The notes below the pieces were generated by a model, which saw only the letters and a list, made by a program, of their open reading frames with translations, was not told the origin of the DNA and made no database searches. Shown here in pieces: positions 12,693 through 21,275 of a stretch of DNA of 64,000 nucleotides (position 1 is its first letter; each line of letters starts with the position of its first letter). Location of the stretch: contig NZ_CP045309.1 of the NCBI RefSeq assembly GCF_009671205.1, forward strand, positions 5,908,001 through 5,972,000, read 5' to 3'. The position numbers were made by a program, and so were the translations under genes. This DNA comes from Micromonospora terminaliae (GTDB lineage Bacteria > Actinomycetota > Actinomycetes > Mycobacteriales > Micromonosporaceae).

Positions 12693-14618
12693 GTGGAAGA
12701 GACTGTGGAATTCGCCCAGGCCAGCGGGCTGTTGGGCAGTGTCTGGCTGCTGGTGGCCATCCCGCTGGTGAGCGCGGCGATCCTGCTGCTGCTCGGCAAG
12801 CGGGCGGACCGCTGGGGCCACTGGCTGGGCGTGGCGGCCATCGGCGCCGCCTTCGTGCTCGGCCTGACCTACTTCTTCCAGCTCCGTGGCCTGGAGAACA
12901 AGCAGGTCGAGCAGAGCCTCTGGCAGTTCATCACGGTCGGCGACCTTAAGGTGGACTTCGGTCTGCTCTTCGACCCGCTGGCCGCGGTGTTCGTACTGCT
13001 GATCACCGGGGTGGGCTTCCTGATCCACCTCTACGCGGTCGAGTACATGGCGCACGACGAGGGCCGGCGGCGGTTCTTCGGGTACTTCAACCTGTTCGTC
13101 GCCGCGATGCTGCTGCTGGTGCTCGGCAACAACTACGTGATGCTCTACTTCGGCTGGGAGGGCGTCGGTCTGGCGTCGTACCTGCTGATCTCCTTCTGGT
13201 ACGGGCGGCCGAGCGCGGCCACCGCCGGCAAGAAGGCGTTCCTCATGAACCGGGTCGGCGACGCCGGCCTGGCCATCGGCATCTTCGTCATGTTCGCCAT
13301 GCTCGGCACCACCCAGTACGACGAGGTCTTCAACGGGGTCGGCTCGCTGACCTCGACCACGGTGCTGGTGCTCGGCCTGCTGCTGCTGCTCGGCGCGACG
13401 GGCAAGTCCGGCCAGTTCCCGCTCCAGGCGTGGCTGCCGGACGCCATGGAGGGCCCCACCCCGGTCTCCGCGCTCATCCACGCCGCGACCATGGTCACCG
13501 CGGGTGTCTACCTGATCGCCCGCTCCAACCCGATCTTCTCGGCCGACCACACCCTCCAGCTCGTGGTGGTCAGCGTCGGCGCGGTCACGCTGCTGATGGG
13601 CTGCATCATCGGCGCGGCCAAGGACGACATCAAGCGGGTGCTGGCCTGGTCCACGGTGAGCCAGATCGGCTACATGTTCCTCGGCGTCGGCCTGGGCGGC
13701 GCGGCGTACGCGCTGGCCATCGTGCACCTGCTGGCGCACGGCTTCTTCAAGGCCAACATGTTCCTCGGCGCCGGCTCGGTCATGCACGGCATGAACGACC
13801 AGGTGGACATCCGCCGCTTCGGCAACCTGTCGAAGTACATGAAGGTCACCTGGCTGACCTTCATGACGGGCTGGCTCGCGATCATCGGCATCCCGCCGCT
13901 CTCCGGTTACTTCTCGAAGGAGCCGATCATCGCGGCCGCGTTCGAGCGGGAGGGCTGGACGGCCTGGCTCTTCGGCCTGGCCGCGCTGCTCGGCGCCGGG
14001 CTGACCGCGTTCTACATGACCCGGCTCTTCGTGCTCACCTTCCACGGCCCGAAGCGGTGGACCGAGGACATCGAGCACCCGCACGAGTCGCCGAAGCTGA
14101 TGACCATCCCGCTGATCCTGCTGGCGATCGGCTCGGTGGCCGCCGGTGGCCTGATGGCCACCACCGTGCCGGACTGGCTGGAGGCGACCGCCGGCCTCGG
14201 CGGTGAGCACGCGGAGCACGCCCCGGTCCTGGCGCACTGGCTGATCACCGCGCTGTCGGTGCTGGTGACCCTGCTCGGCGCCGGGCTGGCCTGGTTCCTG
14301 TTCCGCAACGGCACGGCCACCGAGCCGCAGCCGGCCGGCGTGCTGGTCACCGCCGCCCGCCGGAACCTCTACACGGACGCCGTCAACGAGGCGGTCTTCG
14401 AGAAGCCGGGCATCTTCCTCACCCGGGCGCTGGTGTTCCTCGACAACCGGGGCGTCGACGGGCTGGTCAACGGCCTCGCCGCCGCGGTGGGCGGTGGCTC
14501 GGGCCGGCTCCGGCGGCTGCAGACCGGTTTCGTGCGGTCGTACGCGACCTCGATCCTGACCGGCGCGCTGCTCGTGGTGGCGGCGTTCCTGGCGGTGCAG
14601 GCGGGGTGGCTGGCGTGA
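12693..14618 (+). CDS. nuoL: NADH-quinone oxidoreductase subunit L
   Basis: A ~641-aa antiporter-like proton-pumping subunit. The conserved YFGWEGVGLASYLLISFW contains the helix-5 glutamate, and LPDAMEGPTPVSALIHAATMVTAGVYLIAR the central helix-7/8 region with its lysine just before. KDDIKRVLAWSTVSQIGYM is the next signature. The final helix is the lateral-arm anchor typical of NuoL. GTG at 12693 is preferred because GAGGGG lies six bases upstream; GTG at 12690 would add one residue. Confidence 0.95.
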   Translation: MEETVEFAQASGLLGSVWLLVAIPLVSAAILLLLGKRADRWGHWLGVAAIGAAFVLGLTYFFQLRGLENKQVEQSLWQFITVGDLKVDFGLLFDPLAAVFVLLITGVGFLIHLYAVEYMAHDEGRRRFFGYFNLFVAAMLLLVLGNNYVMLYFGWEGVGLASYLLISFWYGRPSAATAGKKAFLMNRVGDAGLAIGIFVMFAMLGTTQYDEVFNGVGSLTSTTVLVLGLLLLLGATGKSGQFPLQAWLPDAMEGPTPVSALIHAATMVTAGVYLIARSNPIFSADHTLQLVVVSVGAVTLLMGCIIGAAKDDIKRVLAWSTVSQIGYMFLGVGLGGAAYALAIVHLLAHGFFKANMFLGAGSVMHGMNDQVDIRRFGNLSKYMKVTWLTFMTGWLAIIGIPPLSGYFSKEPIIAAAFEREGWTAWLFGLAALLGAGLTAFYMTRLFVLTFHGPKRWTEDIEHPHESPKLMTIPLILLAIGSVAAGGLMATTVPDWLEATAGLGGEHAEHAPVLAHWLITALSVLVTLLGAGLAWFLFRNGTATEPQPAGVLVTAARRNLYTDAVNEAVFEKPGIFLTRALVFLDNRGVDGLVNGLAAAVGGGSGRLRRLQTGFVRSYATSILTGALLVVAAFLAVQAGWLA

Positions 14619-14682
14619 TCGACCTCAACGCGGCCGCCCCCGCCGGCGGGCCACGCAGTCACGACGGAGGTAAGGCCGAATA

Positions 14683-16215
14683 ATGTCCAACTTCCCGTTC
14701 CTCTCGGTGCTGACCGTGGCACCGCTGGTCGGCGCCCTGATCGTGGCCCTGCTGCCGCGACGCAACCCGGACCTGGCCAAGCTGGTGGCGTTCGGTTGGT
14801 CGCTGCTGGTGCTGGTGCTGTCGGTGGTCATGTGGATCGCCTTCCAGGCCGACGGTGACCGATTCCAGTTCCGCGAGTCGTACGCGTGGATCCCGAACTG
14901 GGGCGTCAACTTCACCTTCGAGGTGGACGGCATCGCCCTGGTCATGCTGATGCTGATCGCGATCCTGGTGCCGCTGGTGATCCTGGCGTCCTGGCACGAC
15001 GCCGAGTCGTCCAGGCGCTCGGTGCCGGTCTACTTCGCGCTGCTGCTCATCCTCGAGTGCACGATGATCGGCGTCTTCGCGGCCGCCGACGTCTTCCTGT
15101 TCTACGTGTTCTTCGAGGTCATGCTGGTGCCGATGTACTTCCTCATCGGCAGCTACGGCGGCCACCAGCGGCAGTACGCGGCGGTCAAGTTCTTCCTCTA
15201 CTCCCTGGTCGGCGGCCTGTTCATGCTGGCCGCGGTGATCGGCCTCTGGGTGGTCGGCGGAAAGACCTTCGACTGGCAGGCGCTCAGCCAGGCCGAGTTC
15301 GCCACCGACACGGCCCGCTGGCTGTTCCTCGGCTTCTTCCTCGCGTTCGCGATCAAGGCGCCGTTCTTCCCGTTCCACACCTGGCTGCCGGACGCCGGTG
15401 GCGCGGCCCCGGCCGGCGCCGCGGCGCTGCTGGTCGGCGTGCTCGACAAGGTCGGCACCTTCGGGATCCTGCGGTACTGCCTGCCGCTGTTCCCCGAGGC
15501 GTCGCGGTGGTTCGCCCCGTGGGCGCTGGCGCTCGGCGTGATCGGCATCATCTACGCCGCGCTGCTGGCGGTCGGGCAGAACGACCTCAAGCGGCTGGTG
15601 TCGTACACCTCGATCGCGCACTTCGGCTTCATCGGTGTGGGCATCTTCGCCTTCACCACCCAGGCCGGCACGGGCGCGGTGCTCTACATGCTCAACCACG
15701 GCCTGGCCACCGGCCTGCTCTTCCTCGTGGTGGGCATGCTGATCGCCCGCCGCGGCTCGGCGCTGATCAGTGACTTCGGCGGCGCGGGCAAGCTGGTGCC
15801 GCTGCTCGCCGGCGTGCTCTTCTTCGCCGGTCTCGCCTCGCTGGCGCTGCCCGGCACCGCGCCGTTCGTCTCCGAGTTCCTGGTGCTGATCGGCACGTTC
15901 ACCACGAACAAGCCGGTCGCGGTGATCGCCACACTCGGCATCATCCTGGCCGCGGCGTACGTGCTGTGGATGGTGCAGCGCACCACCCAGGGCACCCTCA
16001 ACCCGGCCCTCACCGAGGTCGACGGCATGCGCCGGGACCTCAGCCTGCGCGAGAAGGTCGTGGTCGCCCCGCTGATCGCGCTGATCGTGCTGCTCGGCTT
16101 CTATCCCAAGCCGGTCACCGATGTCATCAACCCCGCCGTCCAGGCGACCATGCAGGACGTCGGCAAGACCGATCCCGCCCCTGAGATCGGCAGCGTCCAG
16201 GAGGCTGCGAAGTGA
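14683..16215 (+). CDS. nuoM: NADH-quinone oxidoreductase subunit M
   Basis: A 510-aa antiporter-like subunit with about 14 helices. FFEVMLVPMYFLIGSYGG contains the essential glutamate, FAIKAPFFPFHTWLPDA the helix-7 lysine, and NDLKRLVSYTSIAHFGFI the next signature. A 64-bp gap separates it from nuoL, the largest gap within the operon; AAGG lies seven bases before the ATG. Its stop overlaps the nuoN start by four bases. Confidence 0.95.
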   Translation: MSNFPFLSVLTVAPLVGALIVALLPRRNPDLAKLVAFGWSLLVLVLSVVMWIAFQADGDRFQFRESYAWIPNWGVNFTFEVDGIALVMLMLIAILVPLVILASWHDAESSRRSVPVYFALLLILECTMIGVFAAADVFLFYVFFEVMLVPMYFLIGSYGGHQRQYAAVKFFLYSLVGGLFMLAAVIGLWVVGGKTFDWQALSQAEFATDTARWLFLGFFLAFAIKAPFFPFHTWLPDAGGAAPAGAAALLVGVLDKVGTFGILRYCLPLFPEASRWFAPWALALGVIGIIYAALLAVGQNDLKRLVSYTSIAHFGFIGVGIFAFTTQAGTGAVLYMLNHGLATGLLFLVVGMLIARRGSALISDFGGAGKLVPLLAGVLFFAGLASLALPGTAPFVSEFLVLIGTFTTNKPVAVIATLGIILAAAYVLWMVQRTTQGTLNPALTEVDGMRRDLSLREKVVVAPLIALIVLLGFYPKPVTDVINPAVQATMQDVGKTDPAPEIGSVQEAAK

Positions 16216-17765
16216 GTGAACTGAAGCTGCCGTCGATCGACTACGCGGCGCTCGCTCCCATCCTGATCATGCTGGGCGCCGCACTGGTCGGCGTCCTCGT
16301 CGAGGCGTTCGTGCCGCGCCGCCTGCGCAACCCGGTGCAGCTCGCGCTCGCCCTGGTCGCGGTGTTCGTCGCGCTGACCATGGTGATCCTGAACGCCGAC
16401 GACCGGCTGATCACCGCCGGCCAGGCCATCGCGGTGGACGGGCCGACGCTCTTCCTCCAGGGCGCCATCCTGATCCTGGCCGCCATGGCGCTGCTGCTCG
16501 TCGGCGAGCGCACGGTGGAGCGGGGCGGGGCCTTCGTGGCCCACGCCGCGGTCACCGCCGAGTCCGCCGACGACCGGCGGCAGGCCGACGGGATGGGCGG
16601 CACCACCGAGGTGTACCCGCTGGTCACCTTCGCGATCGGCGGCATGCTGATCTTCGTGGCCGCGAACGACCTGCTGACCATGTTCATCGCGCTCGAGGTC
16701 TTCTCGCTGCCGCTCTACCTGCTCTGCGCGCTGGCCCGCCGCCGGCGGCTGCTGAGCCAGGAGGCCGCGCTGAAGTACTTCATGCTCGGCGCGTACGCCT
16801 CGGCGTTCTTCCTGTTCGGCGTGGCCCTGATCTACGGCTTCACCTCCGGGATCCCGGGCCGGGGCGCGGGCGTCGACTTCGCCACCGTGCACGCCGCGGT
16901 GTCCGAGTCCTCGTCCAGCCCGGTGCTGCTCTTCGCCGGCATGGCGCTGCTCGCCATCGGCCTGCTCTTCAAGGCCGCGGCCGCCCCCTTCCACGTCTGG
17001 ACCCCGGACGTCTACCAGGGCGCGCCGACCCCGGTGACCGGCTTCATGGCCGCCTGCACCAAGGTCGCCGCGTTCGGCGCCCTGCTGCGGGTCTTCCACG
17101 TCGCCTTCGCGGGCGCCTCCTGGGACTTCACCCCGGTGCTCGGCGCCGTGGCGGTGCTGACCATGCTGGTCGGCGCGGTGCTGGCCGTCACCCAGACGGA
17201 CATCAAGCGGCTGCTGGCGTACTCGTCGATCGCGAACGCGGGCTACCTGCTGGTGGGCGTGCTGGCACCCAGCAAGGAGGGGCTCTCCGGCACGATGTTC
17301 TACCTGGTCGCGTACGGCTTCTCGGTGCTCGCCGCGTTCGCCGTGGTGACCCTGGTCCGGGACGCCGACGGGGAGGCCACCCACCTGTCCCGCTGGGCCG
17401 GGCTGGGCCGCCGGTCGCCGTTCTTCGCGGCGATCTTCACGTTCATCCTGCTGGCCTTCGCCGGTATCCCGCTCACCAGCGGGTTCACCAGCAAGTTCGC
17501 CGTCTTCGCCCCGGCGCTGGACGCGAACCAGGCCTGGCTGGTGATCGCGGGCGTGCTGACCAGCATGGTGCTGGCCTTCCCGTACCTGCGGGTCGTGGTG
17601 ATGATGTGGCTCTCCGAGCCGGGCGACGCCACCCCGACGGTCACCGTGCCCGGGGCGCTCACCTCGGCTGCCCTGGTCATCGGCGTGCTCGCCACGCTGG
17701 TCCTGGGTGTCGCCCCGGCGCCCCTGCTCGACCTGGCCAACGGTGCCGCCGAATTCGTGCGATGA
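16212..17765 (+). CDS. nuoN: NADH-quinone oxidoreductase subunit N
   Basis: A 517-aa antiporter-like subunit, the last gene of the operon. MFIALEVFSLPLYLLCAL carries the helix-5 glutamate, LLFKAAAAPFHVWTPDVYQGAPTPV the helix-7 lysine and following loop, and DIKRLLAYSSIANAGYLLVG the next signature. A ~45-residue hydrophilic segment around residues 105-135 is inserted between helices. GTG start overlaps nuoM. The operon is closed by a strong hairpin just downstream. Confidence 0.95.
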   Translation: MSELKLPSIDYAALAPILIMLGAALVGVLVEAFVPRRLRNPVQLALALVAVFVALTMVILNADDRLITAGQAIAVDGPTLFLQGAILILAAMALLLVGERTVERGGAFVAHAAVTAESADDRRQADGMGGTTEVYPLVTFAIGGMLIFVAANDLLTMFIALEVFSLPLYLLCALARRRRLLSQEAALKYFMLGAYASAFFLFGVALIYGFTSGIPGRGAGVDFATVHAAVSESSSSPVLLFAGMALLAIGLLFKAAAAPFHVWTPDVYQGAPTPVTGFMAACTKVAAFGALLRVFHVAFAGASWDFTPVLGAVAVLTMLVGAVLAVTQTDIKRLLAYSSIANAGYLLVGVLAPSKEGLSGTMFYLVAYGFSVLAAFAVVTLVRDADGEATHLSRWAGLGRRSPFFAAIFTFILLAFAGIPLTSGFTSKFAVFAPALDANQAWLVIAGVLTSMVLAFPYLRVVVMMWLSEPGDATPTVTVPGALTSAALVIGVLATLVLGVAPAPLLDLANGAAEFVR

Positions 17766-17777
17766 CCCAGGTTCCAC

Positions 17778-17813
17778 CCGGGGGCCGGTACGCCGTGGCG
17801 TGCCGGCCCCCGG
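17778..17813 (+). terminator. Terminator of the nuo operon
   Basis: Twelve bases after the nuoN stop, CCGGGGGCCGG and its perfect complement form an 11-bp stem that can extend to about 16 bp with inner pairs. It lies between nuoN and the polyprenyl synthase gene and should stop most operon transcription. Confidence 0.6.
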
Positions 17814-17852
17814 TCCGTATCCCCCTCGCTGGGCAGGTCGAACGGGTGTGGC

Positions 17853-18935
17853 ATGGTTGATGGCGTGGTGATTCCGGCTGGCGAGCGTTCAGGTGCCACC
17901 GGGCCGGGCGGTCGTCCGGGCCCGGAGGCCACGGGTCAGTTCGGCGCGCTCGGCATGCACCTCGCCGACCCGCGCGTCGAGGCGTCCGTGCTGGGCGTCC
18001 TGGAGCGGGTCGAGGTCCACCTGCGGGCCAGCGTGGCCAGCGCCGACCCCCTCATCACCGAGGCGGCCCGGCACCTGCTGGAGGCCGGCGGCAAGCGGTT
18101 CCGCCCGCTGCTGGTTGCGCTGGGCGCCCAGTTCGGCGACCCGGACGCCGCGCAGGTCGTACCCGCCGCCGTGGTGATGGAGCTCACTCACCTGGCGACG
18201 CTCTACCACGACGACGTGATGGACGAGGCGGCCGTGCGCCGGGGCGCCCCGAGCGCCAACTCCCGCTGGACCAACTCGGTGGCCATCCTGGTCGGCGACT
18301 ACCTCTTCGCCCGTGCCGCGGACATCGCGGCCGACCTGGGCCCGGAGGCCGTACGCCTCCAGGCGCGCACCTTCGCCCGGCTCGTGCACGGGCAGATCGC
18401 CGAGACGGTCGGCCCGCGCGGCGCCGACCCGGTTGCGCACTACCTGCACGTCATCGCCGAGAAGACCGGCTCGCTGATCGCCACCTCGACCCGCTTCGGC
18501 GGCATGTTCAGCGGGGCGTCCCCCGAGCACGTCGAGGCGCTGGCCGGCTACGGCGAGATCATCGGGGTGGCCTTCCAACTCTCCGACGACCTGCTGGACA
18601 TCGCCAGCGAGTCGGAGCAGTCGGGCAAGACGCCCGGTACCGACCTGCGCGAGGGCGTCCCGACCCTGCCGGTGCTCTACGCGCTGGCCGCCGACGACGC
18701 CGACGCGGCCAGCGTCCGGCTCCGGGAGATCCTGGCCACCGGCCCGCTGGTCGACGACGCGCTGCACGCCGAGGCCCTCGGCCTGCTCCGCGAGTCCCCG
18801 GCGCTCAAGCGCGCCCGGGAGACGGTCCGCAGCTACGCGGAGGACGCCCGCGCCCGCCTCGCCCCGCTCCCCGAGGGCCCGGCCCGCCGCGCCCTCGAAT
18901 CCCTCTGCGACTACATCGCCGACCGCACCAACTAA
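17853..18935 (+). CDS. Long-chain polyprenyl diphosphate synthase
   Basis: A 360-aa all-alpha trans-prenyltransferase. The first aspartate-rich motif is YHDDVMDEA near residue 118, the second QLSDDLLDIA near residue 247, and GGKRFRPLLVAL is the conserved N-terminal motif. Residues before the first DDxxD (ELTHLATL) lack bulky aromatics at the positions that cap short products, which fits a C35-C45 product. After the nuo operon and with a geranylgeranyl-reductase homologue in front, it probably makes the menaquinone side-chain precursor. Exact chain length cannot be read from sequence. The ATG has only a weak ribosome site; the first ~45 residues are Gly/Pro-rich. Confidence 0.9.
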   Translation: MVDGVVIPAGERSGATGPGGRPGPEATGQFGALGMHLADPRVEASVLGVLERVEVHLRASVASADPLITEAARHLLEAGGKRFRPLLVALGAQFGDPDAAQVVPAAVVMELTHLATLYHDDVMDEAAVRRGAPSANSRWTNSVAILVGDYLFARAADIAADLGPEAVRLQARTFARLVHGQIAETVGPRGADPVAHYLHVIAEKTGSLIATSTRFGGMFSGASPEHVEALAGYGEIIGVAFQLSDDLLDIASESEQSGKTPGTDLREGVPTLPVLYALAADDADAASVRLREILATGPLVDDALHAEALGLLRESPALKRARETVRSYAEDARARLAPLPEGPARRALESLCDYIADRTN

Positions 18936-18972
18936 CGCCCGGACCCACCACCGGGTGGCGCCCGACTGCGCC

Positions 18973-19027
18973 CCGCTAACTGATCATGAGGTTAGCGGCG
19001 GAGTCGATCTCCCCAAGTGCCGCTAAC
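18973..19027. terminator. Interleaved inverted repeats between convergent genes
   Basis: CCGCTAAC at 18973-18980 pairs with GTTAGCGG at 18991-18998. The same GTTAGCGGC (18991-18999) can instead pair with GCCGCTAAC at 19019-19027, giving two mutually exclusive hairpins. The elements lie between the polyprenyl synthase and the convergent MFS gene, whose stop codon is inside the right-hand arm. A bidirectional terminator is likely. The repeated ATGATC next to the arms suggests a dispersed intergenic repeat. Confidence 0.45.
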
Positions 19028-20255
19028 TCCATGATCGCCGGGGCGTGGGCCGGGCCGTGGGCCGGGGTGGGGGTGGGGCCGGGCGGGACAGGAGGCGGGC
19101 GCCCGCCAGCATGAGGGCGGCGGCCAGGAGCATGGCTGTCGCGGCCACCAGCCACATCGCCGGGTAGCCGGCCGTGTCGGCGAGGGTGCCCAGGCCGAGC
19201 GGGCCGAGGCAGCCGCCCGCGTACACGCCGGTCTGGGTGATCGAGGTGGCGGCGGCCGGGGCCTGCGGGTGGAGGCGGACCACGGCGAAGTTCATCAGCC
19301 CGGGCCAGGCCCAGCCGAGACCGAAGCCGAGCACCACGCCGGCGACCAGCGGCACCGGGCCGGCCACCGCGAGCAGGGCCAGCCCCACGGCGCCCACGAC
19401 CAGCATCCCGGCGATCAATGCGACGTGCCCGGTCGCCCGGCGGTCGGCCAGCCAGCCGGTGCCCACCCGCGCCATCACGCAGACCGCGCTGCCCAGGGTG
19501 AGGGTGAGCCCGGCCAGCGCCGGGGACAGGCCCCGACCGGCCGCCGAGTCGACCACGAAGGTGCCCAGCGCATTCGCCGCGGCGGCGGCCAGGGTGGCCG
19601 CCACGCCGACCACGACGAGCGGCGTCGTGGCCCGGCCCGCCCCGCCGGCGGCGGCGCCCGGGACCCGGTCCCGCTCGGCCGGGGGTACGGCGGGCAGCGC
19701 GGCCAGCGCCGCGAGGGCGGCCACCACGAACGCCCAGCGCCAGCCGGCGGTCAGCGCGATGGTCGGCACCGCCGCGCCGGCCAGCAGGGTGGAGACCGGG
19801 ATGGCGGCCTGCTTCACCCCGAACGAGAGCCCCTGCCGGTGAGCGGGCACGTGGCGGGCCAGCGCCGCGTTGCTCGCGAGCTGACCGAGGGCGTTGGCGG
19901 CGGCGCTGAGCGCGAGCAGCGCCACGAGCACCGGGTACGACCGGGCCAGCCCCGCCACGGCCAGCAGTGAGCCGGCGGAGAGCAGGATGCCGGCGCGGGC
20001 CACGACGGCCGGCCCGTACCGCTCGACCAGGGCGCCGGAGGGCACCGAGGCGAGGGCGCTGACGCCGAAGTAGACCGAGACGGCCAGCCCGAGGCCGGCC
20101 GGGGTGAAGTGGAGGTCGTCGCCCATCTGCACGGCCAGGCCGCCGAGGAGGAAGACGGGCAGGACGCAGGCGATCGTGGTGGCGATCGCGCCCGCGTTGA
20201 TCCGGAGGGTGTGCCGGGACGCGGGCGGAGCGGGGGGCGGCGCGGTTTCCATCAT
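19023..20255 (-). CDS. MFS transporter
   Basis: A 410-aa membrane protein with twelve predicted helices in two six-helix halves, a loop rich in Pro/Gly/Arg near residues 210-225, and the MFS-like motif LVERYGPAVVARAG between helices 2 and 3. It most resembles cyanate/nitroimidazole-type (CynX/NimT) and sugar-efflux MFS proteins, but the substrate cannot be named. It is divergent from the IclR-family gene and may be its target; 150 bp separate the starts. The C-terminus is Pro/Arg-rich and its TAG falls inside an intergenic inverted repeat. Confidence 0.82.
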   Translation of the reverse strand: MMETAPPPAPPASRHTLRINAGAIATTIACVLPVFLLGGLAVQMGDDLHFTPAGLGLAVSVYFGVSALASVPSGALVERYGPAVVARAGILLSAGSLLAVAGLARSYPVLVALLALSAAANALGQLASNAALARHVPAHRQGLSFGVKQAAIPVSTLLAGAAVPTIALTAGWRWAFVVAALAALAALPAVPPAERDRVPGAAAGGAGRATTPLVVVGVAATLAAAAANALGTFVVDSAAGRGLSPALAGLTLTLGSAVCVMARVGTGWLADRRATGHVALIAGMLVVGAVGLALLAVAGPVPLVAGVVLGFGLGWAWPGLMNFAVVRLHPQAPAAATSITQTGVYAGGCLGPLGLGTLADTAGYPAMWLVAATAMLLAAALMLAGARLLSRPAPPPPRPTARPTPRRSWS

Positions 20256-20409
20256 GTCCGCCCAAACCTACGCCGGTCCCGTTTCGGCAGCTCATCGTGT
20301 CTGTCGGTGCACTGTCTGTGCCCGGTGATCTGGCATCCTCGATCCGAACAGGCATTTCGCACTCGGCCGGTTTTTCATATGGTGTAAGTCCCCGGCGGCG
20401 GAGGTGGTT

Positions 20410-21192
20410 GTGCGTGACCCCTTGGCGGAACCTTCGGACCTGATCCGAAGTGTCTCCCGCGCGCTACGAGTGCTCGAGTCGGTCGGCCGTGCGCCGAAAG
20501 GGCTCACGGTCAAGCAGATCGCCCGCCGCTGCGAGCTGACCGTCGCCACCACCTACCACCTGGTCCGCACCCTGGCCTACGAGGGTTACGTGATCCGCCG
20601 GGAGGACGGCACGTACATCGTGGGGCTGGAGGTGGCCGACCGCTACCGCGAGCTGGTCACGGCGTTCCGTGGGCCGCCGCCGGTCGGGGAGGCGCTGCGG
20701 CGGGCCGCCGTCGACACCGGCTGGAGCCACTACCTGGGCCGGTTCGTGGGCGGCCAGGTGGCCGTCACGGCGGTGGCCGAGGGGCCGCGCTCGCCGTACC
20801 TGGAGGACCTGGTGCCGGGCTTCGACGAGGGGGCGCACGCCACGGCGCTCGGCAAGAGCCTGCTGGCCACCCTCACGGCCGAGCAGCGCTTTCGCTACCT
20901 GCGGGAATACGGCATGCGGCCGTTCACCGGCGCCACCCTCACCACCACAGAGGCGTTCGAGGCCGACCTGGCCGCCGGCGACCGGCGCGGCATGCAGCTG
21001 GAGCTGGGGCAGTTCCGGCAGGGAGTGGCGTGCGCCGCGGTGCTGGTCACGCCCGACAAGGACATCGAGCGCCGGGTCGTGCTGGCCTGCGCGCTGCCGG
21101 CCAGCGAGATGATGACCTCCGCCCGGGTGGTCCGGGCCAAGCTGCTCACCGTCGCCCGCGCGGTCGCCGACGGCATCGCCGCGGAGATCTGA
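20410..21192 (+). CDS. IclR family transcriptional regulator
   Basis: A 260-aa regulator with an N-terminal winged helix (LTVKQIARRCELTVATTYHLVRTLAYEGYV) and a C-terminal IclR effector domain, recognised by GFDEGAHATALGKSLLATL and GMQLELGQFRQGVACAAV. The effector is unknown. GTG at 20410 is chosen because GGAGG ends five bases before it; the GTG at 20404 would overlap that site. In the promoter region, CGAA-N7-TTCG at 20345-20359 is a possible operator. Divergence from the MFS gene suggests local control. Confidence 0.85.
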   Translation: MRDPLAEPSDLIRSVSRALRVLESVGRAPKGLTVKQIARRCELTVATTYHLVRTLAYEGYVIRREDGTYIVGLEVADRYRELVTAFRGPPPVGEALRRAAVDTGWSHYLGRFVGGQVAVTAVAEGPRSPYLEDLVPGFDEGAHATALGKSLLATLTAEQRFRYLREYGMRPFTGATLTTTEAFEADLAAGDRRGMQLELGQFRQGVACAAVLVTPDKDIERRVVLACALPASEMMTSARVVRAKLLTVARAVADGIAAEI

Positions 21193-21208
21193 CCGGGGAC
21201 GGCCGAAA

Positions 21209-21235
21209 GGCCCCTTCCCGGCGGGGGAAGGGGCC
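21209..21235. terminator. Terminator between IclR and PhoX-like genes
   Basis: GGCCCCTTCCC and its exact complement form an 11-bp stem with a five-base loop (GGCGG). It lies 16 bases after the IclR stop and 40 bases beyond the stop of the convergent phosphatase gene, so it can serve both strands. Confidence 0.65.
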
Positions 21236-21275
21236 CTTCGCGGGCAGGTCCAGCGCCGGACCGCCCAGGGTGGGG

